The notes: a model not told the origin generated them from the letters alone. Shown: positions 46,901 to 56,888, numbered from the stretch's first letter. The stretch is DNA of 64,000 nucleotides from Chionis minor (GCA_013398295.1 VZSF01011298.1:10108-74107), one strand, 5' to 3'. A program made the numbers and translations.

Positions 46901-49900
46901 GAAATGTTAAAGCAAAATCCAGCATTTTCTGTTAAGTTCAATGCCTGGAATTCAACTCTTTCCTGACCACAAGGAGGTGCTCTGACAATACGTGGCTAAT
47001 TAAAATTTAAACGCATTTTTTCCCTCCAGGAGCCTTGCCAGCGGTAAGGCAGCCGATAGCCTGCAGTGGAAAGCCAGCCGTCCTGACTCCGTGTGTCCGC
47101 TGTCATTCCCCGGACTCTCCACCCCAGCTCTCCGTCAGGCACACAAGGATCCATGCACACACTGCAAAACCAGCTTTGTTGCTTGCAGAACCGTTCCAGA
47201 GTGCTATGCGGCACTTGAATAAAGGATTTTCCCAAGGTACCATCTGTGATGAAGCCAAGTCCCTAATGCTCCATTTCCAGTGCCACAGACACCAGTGGTA
47301 ATTACCGAAAAGCTTATTTCGTACAACAGTATCAAATATGTAATTTGCACAGTACTGTAATTAAGGAACTAATCACATTCCTGAAGAAAGCAGGCTCCAC
47401 TCCAGAGCTTTTCTATTCAATCTCCTTGGCTATGAGAGGAGCTATGAGGGGACAACTAACTACTGATTGCAGCAACAGAACGTATCAAACCCGTGTTACT
47501 CACCCAGAGTAAAAAGGCAACCCATTTCCAGTGAGCAGCCACGATTTATCTGCCTTATTTCATACCCTCATTAATTGTTTCTATCCAAAGATTTCAATAT
47601 TTTTTCAATTCAAGCCCAGCACTAAACGTGATCTACACAGATTCATATTTTTTATAGCACTTGGCTCAACTAAAGGGTCAAAACTGTCACCATCAAGCCG
47701 CAATAGGAAAAATATCTTTACTAACAGCTTTGCTTTACTAACACACAGCTCTGCACGCGTGTATTCTTAAGTCAGAAGTCTTTGTTTCTGGCAAGAATAC
47801 CCTCCTCTGCTTGTACTAAAAATAATAATAAAAAATAGAATGAACTCCCTTCAAAACTACATGCATGACTTTAAAAACAAGCCAATTCTTTTTCCCTTTT
47901 GACGTGTTTTATAAATGTCAGGAGCTGCAAAAACAGTCGCCCAAAAATACATTTCTGTACACAGGGACAGGTTTTTCAGGTTTTTCAACAAAAGCTCGTT
48001 GCCAGTTGTTCTGTTCGGTAAAAGGGGACCCATGACAGCAGGTCCAATTAGTCAAGTACAAATCTGTATGACCCAGAGGGCACGGCCTGTAACAGCAACA
48101 ACGTCATTAAAAAGGGAAAGTCAAACTGGGTACTCCACGGAAGGAAAAAACACTTTAAAATATTTATTTTGCCATGATCAGACTGACAGACGTGTGTGGG
48201 TGACGCAGCTGAAATTCTGGCTCAGGCTGGTGACGAGACAGCAGTTATCTATTGTCATACTGGGGGAAAAAAAAATAATCCAGCAAGAGATTAATTTGTT
48301 TCATGTCATAAACATTCACAGAGAGTCATGATGCTTCCTCTCCCAGTCAAACTACTCCGGATAAAATTCCTGCGACACTTGTCAAAAGAAGCTGTCAAAA
48401 AAAAATAAAAAAAAACAAATCTAGCTTAAAAAGCCCTCTGGGTCAGGGGGAATAATTTGTAAGCAAATTCCACGGGCTGGGTAAGAACCGCATGGCAGGT
48501 CTCGGCAGCGCACGCCGAGCGCTTCCTCACGGCCACGCACAGTTGGTTAATTACCAAAATGTGATCAACAGCAGGAGCACCCCCGGGCGAGGGGCTGTGA
48601 TGTGGCTTCGGTGCCGGACAGACCTCGCGGAGCACCACCCCAACAGGCTTTAGGAGAACGGTCCTGCCCAGCCTCAGCCCCAGGCAGGAACAGCGGAGAC
48701 GGTGCGGGAAATGAGCTCCAGAGAGGAAAACCCTGCGCTGCCGCTCAGTTTTTCGGAGAAAAGAAGCCGCAGCGACTCTATTGCAACCAACATGCTGTAG
48801 GCATGTAGTTTTTAGGACTGCGGAATGCGGCTCTTTTGGAGCAACTGGCATTGCTCCGGAGTCATCCAACCGGGCGCAGCTCCCGAAACGCGCCGTACAC
48901 CAGCCTCTTCCCAGCGCTCCGCACGCGTAGTCAGCAGCGGGTCTGGACATCAGGCACGTTTCTCTCCATTTTTTACTCTTTCATGGAGAAGCCATTACTT
49001 AAATATCTCCTATCACCTGCCACGAGAAGTTCATGATTTCAGACGTTACAACTTCGCCAAAAAGGGCCCGGGAAGGGCTCCTTTGAGGACAACCTCCCCA
49101 GAAGAGGGGACAGCCCGTTCCGTTCCGTGGGCACGGCGAAAGCCCACCCGGCTCCACCAGGAATTCCCCATGGAGCTCCAAAGCAAAAAAGGAAGAGCAG
49201 GAAAGGCAGACGCGTGGACCGGCTGCCCAGGAGGAGCACAGAAATGCTGCGTCGGCATGTGCACAGAGAATTAAAGGCAAAGCTCCGACGGAACGGAAAT
49301 CCATGAGATGGGAATGGCGACGAGAAGGGCTTATGGGGAAAAAGCAGACTAAAGAGAACAGGGGTTTCTGCTCAATGAGATGCCGCTTGGTGTCAAAGGA
49401 CACAGAGGAGCCGGAGAAACTCCACACGCGAGTTCCCTCTGTGGCAAGGCTGGCTGTCACCCCTGCCAGGTCCCTGCGGAACACCCACCACCGGGGAAGG
49501 GTAGATCGAGGACCGCTCCACTGGACACAGCGCAGCAAACGGGACTGGCTGGGCCACACCAGAGGGTCCCCGAGGGAGTTCGTGATGTCACCGTGAGGTC
49601 ACGCTCTCCCATTTTCACAAGGTCCTGGTGCTTGATGGTGGATCCTGAGGACTGGCAAAGGCACATCCGCTCCTTCAAGGAGGCGGCTCCAGGGAACTAC
49701 AGCCAGCCAGCCTAATCTCAGTGCCTGGAAAAGGCGACAGAGCGTATGTTGCCGGAAGCCATTTCCAAGTGCACGAAGGGGAAGGTGACTGGGAACAGCC
49801 AACATGGTTTTACCAAGGGCACATCCATCATCCTGACCGTGAAAAACCTTCCACCTCCAAATACGTTCTCCCCCAACAAACCAGCTATTAACAACAGCCA

Positions 49901-51244
49901 CTGGGAACGAAAAGCCTAACGCTGCATCCTGCAAGGATCCCTTTAGGATAATGACCTAAAAAGCAAAATGCAGCTTGACTCCCTCCTCGTCAGAAGGAGG
50001 ACAACACGCAATGCCAACGTTTAACACTGGATTTTTTCTGAACACACAGAGATTATTACACAAGGCTTTCCGCTCAGGCAGTCACGCAGCAGAACTAACC
50101 TCCTCCAGGAGAACGCAGGGCAGAACGCTACTGACTGATCTGACACGACAGCGAGCCACAGGCTGCCTGCAACCGGGCTCCCAGGAGCGACAGTCGCATC
50201 ACTGAGGTCTCTGTTCCAAACCCACGGAGCCGGGGGACGGATTTTGCAGTACCAGGTCTCCTCAGTTCGGCTCCTCCCCGCAGCTCCCAACGCTGGTCGC
50301 AGCCCACGCGACCCGTCTGCCCAGACACCCCTCGCCGGCGCTGCCAGGGGACAGGGCAGCACGCAGGGGACAGCAGGAGAAGTGAAGTGGCAGGAGAAGT
50401 GGCAGGAGAAGTGAAGTGGCACGAGAAGTGGCACGAGAAGTGGCACGAGAAGTGGCACGAGAAGTGGCACACGTTGCGTCCCCAGTGGAGGACACCCCCG
50501 AGCAGGAGCCACGCTCCAGCGGTGGCCGCGGTGCACCGTGCCGATGCCACCGGAGAGGAGTCAGAGCAACACCTCCTTTTGCAGAGGGGAACTTGTAAAG
50601 ATCAGAGCAGGTTTATGGAAAAGATAAACCAAGGATAAAAGGCTTTCAGGCAGCACGGAGCTTTTTCAAAGACACCACACCCGAAGCCGGGAGCGGTTAC
50701 CATCAATCATAAAAAATGATTCCTATTCAGGAACTCAGGAAAGCCAGCAGGACTGGCACACGGATGCTGTTAGCAGCAAGACAGGCGTTCTTTAAATGCC
50801 CAAGGTGGTGTCCAAGCAAGGAAAACAGAAACGAGCACTAGTTCAGGCTAACTGAATGTAAATAATACGATTTTTTTTTTTTTTTTTTTTTTTGAGAAAT
50901 AGCTTACTGAAGTAAAAAAGCTGCTATGGAAATATTTTTTTTCAAACACCGCAAGTAGGATGCCTGCCAGAAAGTCTGCTGGGCTGATAGATGATCAAAA
51001 TGAACATAGTCCGCTTCCGAGGCAGGAAAGCTGAATCAAGGATTTCTGCTGAGCTCCTCGCAGTGACCAACGCCAGAGACCGGGGGAAGAGAACAAAAAC
51101 AGGGCAAGCGCACCGGGATTCTTCCCACCGTATGCGCCCATCTTCAGCCAGCTAAAGCTTAGGAACTTTGTCATTCCGAGATAACAGATATCCACAGGGT
51201 AGCTTCCACTGGATTATTCTGCCATGAATAGCCTAATTGCTTTT

Positions 51245-51278
<34 letters not shown>

Positions 51279-54200
51279 CTTAATAAACCCAGCGTTTCCA
51301 AAAGAACGCAACAGAAATTGACAAACTATTGCTGACACCAGCCTTGTTATCAAGCAACCAGAGGGAGGAAAACATGACACCAATTTTTATAAAAGGGCCC
51401 TGGGGAGCTAAAGAATTGCAGACCAGTAAGTCTGACTTCTGTGTTGAAAACAAGCTAGTAATAAATAAAAAAAATTAGTAAACCATAGACACAGCTTTTG
51501 TGGAAGAAAGCCATGCTGCAGAAACATATTACCATCTTTTAAAGGAATCAAAAACTATGTGGACACGGGTGAGCCTATTAGCAGATTAAGTGAATTTCCA
51601 AAGCCTTTGATGAGGTTCTTTGCTTTCTTTACAAGCAAAGTTCTTCATCAAAGTACGGCAGAGTAAAATGGAAGATGTCTTAGATTAATAACCGCTAAAG
51701 TGTAAAAACTGTCTCTTCATTCTAATTTTTTAAGGCTGTTTGTGACTGTAGCAGCGCCAAGTGTCTGTGCTGGGATCCAAGTTGTCCACCTCCTCTTCCA
51801 GGTCGTTACTGAACAATAAAAGAAAGCTCTTGGTAGTTGCAATTAACATGAATATAAAGAGCTGCCGAATAATTCCAGGACACTACCAAGGAAATGACCT
51901 GGCAGGAGGTCATAAATGAATGTATATGGAGCATTAGGCCACTCTTAGCACATAGACTCACAGATAGACCCTAAACTTGGCATTGCTGCTCAAAAAAATA
52001 AATCTTGGGAGTCAATAGTGGGTAGCTCTTTGAGCATTTTAGCTCTGAGTTAATGAAAGTGCAAATAGAATGGTAGGAATAATAAGGAAGGAACATGGAA
52101 CATTTATACAGTAGGTTGATGCAGGTATCACTGATATTGCCGTATCCCAGGGTGGCAGCTGGAGGAGAGCTTAAACCAACTCCATGTTCTTCAGCCTGGA
52201 AAAATCTCACTGACTCAGGATGTCATTAATTCCAGGAATATAAATGCATTTAAAAGACAAGTCTGTGCACAGGAAAAAAGTCTACGAAGCACGACAATCT
52301 TGATGCAATTTCTGGCTCAAGCGTCCCAGCCCACTGGTTGCCAGGAATGAAAGTTGGTTGATTCCTGTATGTTTTCTCCCAAGTGTGTGTTACTGGCCAG
52401 AGACAAGATCGTCAAGAAAAATGACCTCTGGTCAGACCCAATACAGCTGTATTTTTTAAATTTCATTTTATTTTAAAATACCCTGGACAACTGGCTCATT
52501 ATGCTGGAAAAACAGCTCAGTTCTTGTTGTCCCTGGCAGCAATTCTCTTCAGTTATGATTTTTTTTTTTTTTTCTGAGGGGACACATCTTGTTACCTGAC
52601 AACATTCACCTCAAACCTAGGTCCATTTTTTAGTTCCCTAGCGTGGTGTGTTGATTCTTGAACCCAGGATCACCCAGAAACTTTATCATTCTCTTTTTAT
52701 TCCAGCTCTACCTCAGTGCAGACCCCTGATCACAAAAAAAAAAAACTTTAAAAAATTCAAGGAGCAATCAAATTAGTATTATTCTTCCCTAAAGCTAACA
52801 TTAGGCTTTATTAAAGGTCTGCTAGGAGGCAAGCACAACATGTAAAATTCAATATAAATGACTGCTCTTAAAAGGCTGTCACCTATTAGATATAAAAAGA
52901 GATCCAAAAATGGTAAAAAATCACCAAGATTTAAGAAAGTTTTCTGCCAGCAACCGCACAGAGGTTTTGGACAGGGCCTGCTACGCCTGCTCTACTTCTC
53001 TGCAACTAGAAGTAAGGTGGAGAACAGGCATTGCCCCACCTGAACCAGGTTACCGCGAGCGTAGGTGGCACTGGCGAAATGGAAATATCCTGATGTACCT
53101 GGTGACCGTCGTCCCCGCGGCACCCGATGCCATTACCATTGCCGAGAGAGACCGTTTTTGCGGCACCATTTCCCTCCCGCCGGCACCGCCTGGGGAAGCG
53201 CTCAGCATCCTCCACCAAACGCACCCGACGGCTCCAGGCAACGCTTACAAACGGCGATGCCAAACGGAGGAGAAGGCTGAGGTGAGGTCTACCTGGATTT
53301 GAATGTCTACAAACGAACAACCCGGCCTTTGCCCAGAAGATCTTCCTCAGTTCGCAATGCCAAGGTCACTGACCCAACCATGACCGCGCTGCTCTTCAGT
53401 GGGATTGAGCTGAACATTGATCAGCCTTATCAACCAAAATGGCTTCTGGATGGATCAGCTGGAGGGAAATAAATCGTGCATCCAACAGGCAATCTGCGGC
53501 CTTTTGCTGCGTTTCCCACCAGTGGCGGGGGCGAGCGGGAAAGCGAGCGTGCGGATACCTGGAAGTGTACAGGGATATCATAGAATCACAGAATCACTTG
53601 GGTTGGAAGAGACCTTCAAGAGCATCGAGTCCAATCATAAACCTCTGCCAAACCCACCCCTAACCCATGTCCCTCAGCACCACGTCTGCCCGGCTTTGAA
53701 ATACCTCCAGGGACGGCCATTCCACCCCCTCCCTGGGCAGCCTGTGCCAATGCCTGAGAACCCTTCGGGTAAAGAAGTTTCTCCTAATATCCAACCTAAA
53801 CCTCCCCTGGCACAACTTGAGGCCATTTCCTCTTGTCCTGTCACTTGTTCCTTGGGAGAAGAGATTGACCCCCCCTGGCTATAACCTCCTTTCAGGGAGT
53901 TGTAGAGAGTGAGAAGGTCTCCCCTCAACCTTCTCTTCTCCAGGCTCAACAATCCCAATTCCCTCAGCCGCTCCTCACAAGACTTGTTCTCCAGACCCCT
54001 CCCTAGCTCCGTTGCCCTTCTCTGGACACGCTCCAGCACCTCAATGTCTCTCCTGTACTGGGACACCCAAAACTGGACACAGCACTTGAGCTGCAGCCTC
54101 ACCAGTGCTGAGTACAGGGGCACCATCACTGCCCTGCTCCGGCTGGACACACCATGCCTGATCTAGGCCAAGATGCCATTGGCCTTCTTGGCCACCTGGG

Positions 54201-56393
54201 CACACGCTGGCTCATGTTCAGCCGACTGGCCACCAGGACCCCCAGATCCTTTTCCCCCAGGCAGTTTCCAGCCGCTCCTCCCCAAGCCTGTGGCGCTGCC
54301 GGGGGTTGGTGTGACCCAAGTGCAGGACCCGGCACTTGGCCTTGTTGAACCTCATCCCGTTGGCCTCAGCCCATACCAGCCAGTCCTGCCTTGCTTCCCC
54401 TCTCTTCTGCTGTTCCCAGGCGGCACGCGCAAGGTATAAACCTTTAACCGATTTAGGGTAATTGCAACCATCCCAAGTATTCAATACATAAGATATTTCA
54501 TATAAAGTCGTCTGAAAGATGCCTTTTGTTCACACAGTTTTCCATGCTCCTTTGTTTGCTTGCTTAGAATATTAAATAATAAAACCAAACTTTAATTTGA
54601 GCTGACCTTTGTGGAAGATCCATCTGCAAGTGTGCTTGGAGGGAACCATGTCTAAAGCCCATCTCTCCTGCCCTGACCAGTGACACGGCAGAAGCAGCCA
54701 TGTCTAGGGAACAGCCTCCAAAAAGAGGGCGCCAACGCAGGCGGGTTACCCAGAGCGGCTTTTTCCTTTCGGAAAAACCTCGTCAGCACAGAGGTCGAGT
54801 GCTGAGCTCAAGCAGCCGCGAATGCATGGCTGGGTCTGGCGGCTGGCGGCTCTCTCCTGCCCGGAAAAGTGGGAAAACGTCCCGACACGGAGCCTCGGTA
54901 ACGGGCAGCGCCGCAGCTGGAGACACCCCGGCCAGGGGCTGGCACAGCTCCGCTGCCAGGGCAGAGAGGGAAGGGAAAACCAGCAAGTGCCTCGTTTCAA
55001 TATTTAAATTCACATACTTTCCCCTGCAAATGCAAAAAAACCCAACCACCCCAAAACCAAAAAAAGAACCGCCCAAAAAACCCCAAGCAAACCCCCCCCC
55101 CCCCCCAACCCCTCAGTTTGCCGGGAGACCTGGCCGCAGCCGATGTTTTAGCAAGGAATAGTACGGCAAATGCACATTAGCCTGGGAGCAAATTTGGCTC
55201 CAAAGATCAGAAGAGAGCGCGTAAACCTGTTAGTCATCATTAAGTGTATATTAGTAACTTCGCAGAATTTCCCCACGCCAAAGCACACACCCTCCCAGCA
55301 AGTAAAAAAGTGTTTTTTCTAAGACTTCTTCCTTCTTTATGACAAATGCAGTGAGAAACTGTTAGAAGACTACTCTTCCATCAGCTCCAAACCCCAAACA
55401 CTACCAGGGCAGATCTATACTTCTGTTAATGCAGGTAATTAAGCAGAACTGTTTAAGGCAACAATATCTCTTTGTTTCTCTTCTCTCTCTCTTTTTTTTA
55501 AATTTTTTTAAAGCATTGGAGTGCAACCAAAACCAAATAAACTAACTGTAGTATAGGAACTTCTGCAAGACATAATACAGAAAAAGCATTCTATCTTTAA
55601 AACAAGTCTCAAGAAGTTATGGATTAAGAAAAGATATGACCACGAAGACTGTGGCTGGGCCTGGAACATGCGAACACATGCAATTAGACACTAAACCAAA
55701 CTATTTCAGAGGTAAAATCAATATAGAGTCATGAAAGGAACAATTGGAACAGCATTAAGAATAATATATGGAAACATCTGGTATAGTACAGCACTCTTGC
55801 CTGTCAGTACAAGAAGCCTTAAGTATTTGGCCTAATTAATAATATTATTTTAAGCATCGATTAAGATACATGGAAAGAAAATAATCAAATCCCATAAAAA
55901 CAGAACTAAAAGGGAAAAAACCAAAGTTTACTTACTCTTCTTGACGCAAATCATTAACGCTCCGATCTAGTGAGATCATATCGCTGGCCACCATATTAAA
56001 CCCAAACTCTTTGATGCTGGCTTGAATGGATTCTTTGTAATCTGGTCCCAACACATATGGCTTCGCTTCCTCTCCAGGGCCACCAACAACCCCGTGAGGC
56101 TCAGGCTCTTTGGGTTCAAAATTACCAAGGACTCCAGGTCGTAAGACAGGATCTCGGTATATGAACGTCTGAGGCTTAAACGTGAGATACTGCCTCTGGA
56201 TGATGTTTTGCTGCTTGTTGTCACCAGCGCCACGATGATTTAGTTCATTTTTGGCCTTATTTTTCCTTCGAATGGATTCCAAGTCCACTTCCACACCTTC
56301 AACGTGAGGCCAAGGTACCACAGGTTTGAACTTCTCGTTTCCTAGTGCATGGTCTCCTTTGTTGGGCATGGGTCTGATGGCTTCGTTGTCATC
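16813..56393 (-). CDS. GALNT7: Polypeptide N-acetylgalactosaminyltransferase 7 (exons 2-12; exon 1 not in window)
   Basis: Eleven exons joined on the - strand (using one of two exon 6 copies) give 614 codons plus stop in one frame. This is about 43 residues short of the ~657-aa mammalian protein, the length of the missing first exon with its membrane anchor. The enzyme is a GT27 glycosyltransferase of the Golgi lumen that moves GalNAc from UDP-GalNAc to Ser/Thr; GALNT7 prefers partly glycosylated peptides. Counting from the first exon 2 codon: stem 1-150, HNEGW at 173, metal-binding DAH at 258-260, GAWDW in exon 6, WGGE at 369-372, metal-binding H397 in CSRVGH, and a C-terminal ricin-type lectin domain from about 490 with CID, CLD and QKW motifs. 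All splice sites are GT-AG. It is convergent with HMGB2. Confidence 0.96.
16951..18760 (-). other. GALNT7: GALNT7 intron 11
   Basis: GT-AG intron of 1.8 kb. The part near 17200-17700 is GC-rich with chance open frames on both strands. I see no repeat or RNA gene. Confidence 0.7.
18761..18889 (-). CDS. GALNT7: GALNT7 exon 11
   Basis: Acceptor ccctcctag|CTC, donor AAG|gtacga; 43 codons, phase 0 at both ends. It encodes [20 protein letters not shown]...EYKDWQYFK, the middle of the lectin domain. Confidence 0.95.
18890..20189 (-). other. GALNT7: GALNT7 intron 10
   Basis: GT-AG intron of 1.3 kb, AT-rich, with no recognised elements. Confidence 0.7.
20190..20288 (-). CDS. GALNT7: GALNT7 exon 10
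   Basis: Acceptor cctctcttccag|ATC, donor CAG|gtgagg; 33 codons, phase 0-0. It encodes [19 protein letters not shown]...CHRMGGNQ, the first lectin repeat with its CID motif. Confidence 0.95.
20581..20680 (-). mobile_element. CR1 LINE 3'-end fragment
   Basis: The + strand begins agaatcacagaatcac followed by ttgggttggaagagacc, the reverse complement of the CR1 3' terminus. About 90 bp match the start of the CR1 at 53579 closely, then the similarity fades. It is in the same sense as GALNT7. Confidence 0.8.
22039..22131 (+). repeat. 35-bp tandem repeat, 2.7 copies
   Basis: The unit ccctggctagcatcgtattc... starts at 22039, 22074 and 22109. The copies are identical as far as they extend. It lies about 115 nt downstream of the exon 9 donor in the transcript sense. 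Confidence 0.95.
22247..22465 (-). CDS. GALNT7: GALNT7 exon 9
   Basis: Acceptor ccttgttcctcacag|AAC, donor GAG|gtaagt; 73 codons, phase 0-0. It encodes [18 protein letters not shown]...PPKNVDWGE, the end of the catalytic domain and the linker to the lectin domain. Confidence 0.96.
22466..24437 (-). other. GALNT7: GALNT7 intron 8
   Basis: A 2.0-kb GT-AG intron with a perfect 23-bp palindrome at 23874-23896. I recognise nothing else. Confidence 0.7.
24438..24560 (-). CDS. GALNT7: GALNT7 exon 8
   Basis: Acceptor gctttaacttgcag|ATC, donor AAG|gtactg; 41 codons, phase 0-0. It encodes [21 protein letters not shown]...GSSPTLK, with the third metal-ligand histidine in CSRVGH. Confidence 0.96.
24561..27010 (-). 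other. GALNT7: GALNT7 intron 7
   Basis: A 2.45-kb GT-AG intron. Its transcript-proximal third is occupied by a 720-bp G-rich minisatellite; the rest is AT-rich with no recognised element. Confidence 0.75.
26177..26896 (+). repeat. 32-bp minisatellite, about 22 copies
   Basis: The unit is approximately CCCCAAAACCTCCCGGGA followed by TTCCCATCTCCTCA, with substitutions among copies and one or two shortened units. On the GALNT7 transcript strand it is G-rich (GGGAGGTTTTGGGG, then TGAGGAGATGGG). The 32-bp period is not a multiple of three, so the long open frames across it are artefacts. Confidence 0.97.
27011..27128 (-). CDS. GALNT7: GALNT7 exon 7
   Basis: Acceptor ttcctcttccag|G, donor AAG|gtaaga. 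One base completes the Arg codon from exon 6, then 39 codons [20 protein letters not shown]...[11 protein letters not shown], the conserved Gal/GalNAc-T motif with WGGE. Confidence 0.96.
28231..28395 (+). repeat. Intronic duplicated element, copy 1
   Basis: It shares long exact stretches with 29639-29806, such as gagaccttggaaaatatcta and tattacgaagcaag. I cannot match it to a known transposon family. Confidence 0.85.
29639..29806 (+). repeat. Intronic duplicated element, copy 2
   Basis: Second copy of the element at 28231-28395, about 1.41 kb away in the same orientation. This copy carries a UGCAUG motif on the transcript strand that the first copy lacks. Confidence 0.85.
30172..30177 (-). 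promoter_or_regulatory. GALNT7: UGCAUG (RBFOX-type) intronic motif
   Basis: TGCATG on the transcript strand at intron positions +63 to +68 after exon 6A. This is the usual location of RBFOX splicing-enhancer sites. Two more copies are at 29808-29813 and 29784-29789. Confidence 0.45.
30240..30422 (-). CDS. GALNT7: GALNT7 exon 6, copy A
   Basis: Acceptor gccgcccggcag|A, donor CG|gtaatc; 183 nt. The first base completes the Arg codon of exon 5 and the last two begin the Arg codon finished by exon 7. It encodes [20 protein letters not shown]...[14 protein letters not shown]...KTKTEPY. This copy is the closer of the two to the human sequence as I recall it ([12 protein letters not shown]). Its third positions are GC-rich, unlike copy B. 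Confidence 0.93.
30423..30589 (-). other. GALNT7: 167-nt intron between the two exon 6 copies
   Basis: GT-AG intron with no AG dinucleotide on the transcript strand from about 30578 to the 6A acceptor. Branch-like CTAAAC (around 30541) and AATAACT lie 40-50 nt from the donor and are followed by a pyrimidine tract including C15 (30507-30521 on +). Confidence 0.85.
30590..30772 (-). CDS. GALNT7: GALNT7 exon 6, copy B (alternative exon)
   Basis: Acceptor ctacaaatgtttcag|A, donor CG|gtaaag; 183 nt, same phases as copy A. It encodes [20 protein letters not shown]...[14 protein letters not shown]...KHKTEPY. It shares 44 of 60 whole codons' residues with copy A. The differences cluster after LID (10th residue onward) and in the basic segment before TEPYR. 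It has no stop and no frameshift, so both copies look functional. Confidence 0.93.
30773..32478 (-). other. GALNT7: GALNT7 intron 5
   Basis: A 1.7-kb GT-AG intron. GC- and CpG-rich sequence at 31500-32000 gives overlapping chance frames; the rest is AT-rich. Confidence 0.7.
32479..32558 (-). CDS. GALNT7: GALNT7 exon 5
   Basis: Acceptor ttccttttgaag|GTT, donor ACAG|gtaatg; 26 codons plus 2 nt. It encodes [20 protein letters not shown]...SKD and two bases of an Arg codon. DAH is the metal-binding DxH motif of the GT-A fold. Confidence 0.95.
32824..32954 (-). CDS. GALNT7: GALNT7 exon 4
   Basis: Acceptor ttatttgctag|CA, donor CAG|gtagga. Two bases complete an Ala codon, then 43 codons [20 protein letters not shown]...GAQKAKLGQ, part of the nucleotide-sugar-binding half. 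Exons 5 and 4 are separated by only 265 bp. Confidence 0.95.
32955..37674 (-). other. GALNT7: GALNT7 intron 3
   Basis: A 4.7-kb intron. It has a TA-rich tract around 33459-33475, a CpG-rich patch at about 34600-35650, and no recognised transposon or RNA gene. Confidence 0.7.
34600..35650. other. Intronic CpG-rich patch
   Basis: Strikingly CpG- and GC-rich compared with the AT-rich flanks, densest at about 35130-35480. Open frames of up to 218 codons on both strands are a by-product of this composition. It may be an intragenic CpG island or alternative promoter, but no promoter element is diagnostic here. Confidence 0.4.
37675..37841 (-). CDS. GALNT7: GALNT7 exon 3
   Basis: Acceptor aaatctttttacag|G, donor AAAG|gtacat; 167 nt. 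After one base completing a Glu codon it encodes [20 protein letters not shown] and NEGWS...LIDDFSNK, with the HNEGW motif at the start of the catalytic domain. Confidence 0.96.
41605..41990 (-). mobile_element. CR1 LINE 3' fragment
   Basis: The + strand begins ggaatcacagaatcacttag and continues as the reverse complement of a CR1 3' end and ORF2 terminus ([12 protein letters not shown], then [11 protein letters not shown] on the - strand). It is truncated at its 5' end and lies in the same sense as GALNT7. Confidence 0.85.
42133..42945 (+). mobile_element. Solo LTR (813 bp), antisense within GALNT7 intron 2
   Basis: It starts TGTCCTGGTTTGAGG and ends CCCAAACCCACAACA. It is flanked by ccatg (42128-42132) and ccgtg (42946-42950), a 5-bp target duplication with one mismatch. 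In this orientation there is a TATA-like gataaaag at 42476-42483 and an ATTAAA at 42835-42840. It is the same family as the split LTR at 6572/11692. No retroviral genes are present. Confidence 0.88.
43833..44833 (+). mobile_element. 5'-truncated CR1 LINE, reverse transcriptase C-terminus to 3' end
   Basis: A frame open from 43823 to 44611 encodes the C-terminal part of CR1 ORF2: [23 protein letters not shown] (the catalytic YADD-type motif as FADD), [12 protein letters not shown] and [14 protein letters not shown] at 44609-44611 interrupts it, but homology continues ([17 protein letters not shown]) to a terminus with attctatgattctatgatt, the CR1 3' signature. It is 5' truncated, inactive and antisense to GALNT7. 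Confidence 0.93.
45300..45806 (+). pseudogene. CR1 LINE 3' fragment with GC-rich drift
   Basis: The sequence reads as the CR1 ORF2 end (LEKRRLRGD, then [18 protein letters not shown]) in shifting frames and closes with ccttccaacccaaaccattc followed by cgtgattt. Frameshifts show it is inactive. It lies 470 bp after the preceding CR1 and is in the same orientation. Confidence 0.8.
49600..49960 (+). mobile_element. Degenerate CR1-like LINE fragment
   Basis: Translation around 49630-49830 shows [17 protein letters not shown] and, in another frame, [20 protein letters not shown] and GFTKGTS. These match the LINE pattern EDW...PGNYRPVSL...[10 protein letters not shown]. Stops and frame changes are present. 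Confidence 0.6.
50378..50471 (+). repeat. 12-bp tandem repeat (gaagtggcacga)n
   Basis: Four exact consecutive copies of a 12-bp unit, preceded by variant units (gaagtggcagga, gaagtgaagtggca). Open frames on both strands across it are repeat artefacts. Confidence 0.9.
51251..51278 (+). repeat. Poly(T) tract
   Basis: About 28 consecutive T, equal to poly(A) on the GALNT7 strand. A similar run of 23 T is at 50871-50893. Confidence 0.95.
51330..52240 (+). mobile_element. Possible old CR1-like LINE remnant
   Basis: Weak similarity to LINE ORF2 (the stretch around 51370-51440 reads like MTPIF..K and a YRPVSLT region) and, near 52185, ttcagcctggaaaaat, a frequent CR1 string. It is heavily decayed and its borders are guesses. 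Confidence 0.35.
53579..54440 (-). mobile_element. CR1 LINE 3' fragment, same sense as GALNT7
   Basis: On the - strand it encodes broken CR1 ORF2 pieces ([67 protein letters not shown]). It ends at the CR1 3' terminus (agaatcacagaatcac on +, from 53581). Several frameshifts and stops; 5' truncated at about 54430. Confidence 0.9.
55936..56393 (-). CDS. GALNT7: GALNT7 exon 2
   Basis: Acceptor gtatatctag|GAT, donor GAAGA|gtaagt; 458 nt, phase 0 start. It encodes the lumenal stem, [20 protein letters not shown]...[15 protein letters not shown], and the conserved entry to the catalytic domain, [20 protein letters not shown] followed by VNDLRQEE. A Gly/Glu/Pro-rich spacer ([19 protein letters not shown]) lies in the middle. 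Confidence 0.96.
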
Positions 56394-56888
56394 CTAGATA
56401 TACACACAGGGGAACAGCAGGAGGTCCTATAAATATATGACTCTTTATTTATTTCAATCCAGTACTTTAAAATATATGTTGAGCATGAAAGGAGAAGTCC
56501 CTGTTAAGGGGCAGAAGGCACACCTGCACCCAGCAGCTTGAGGAGGCCACCAGCTGGTGTCCTCCCCTACCTGGGTGATGAGCCCCAGAAACAGCCAAGT
56601 GCCCGAGCACCCCCAAAGACCAAGTGTCCCCTTGGATGCGTTAGCCAGACCCCAGCCCGGGACGCACCAGAGCCGGGAGCATGGCACGGAGGGGGACAAG
56701 GCTGCAGTGTGGAGCGTGGCACCTTGGGGACACTCCTGGACACAGAAGGCTTCCGAGGCCGGGTGTGCCGGCTGCCCTGGCCACTGCAGGGCCTCGGTGG
56801 TCACCAGATACAGACGCAACGTGCTCCTGCGCTGGAAGGAGTGTCCTGACTAGGTGTCCCCTGCCATGCAGGTCATCTCATCCCTACC

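Larger units (their letters stand above)
37842..55935 (-). other. GALNT7: GALNT7 intron 2
   Basis: An 18.1-kb intron. It holds CR1 fragments, an 813-bp solo LTR, a CCA/CAG-rich trinucleotide stretch near 38000-38038, poly(T) runs at 50871-50893 and 51251-51278, a 12-bp minisatellite and a C-run near 55088-55106. CpG-rich patches lie at 39600-39980 and 41100-41300. No other gene was recognised. Confidence 0.7.
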
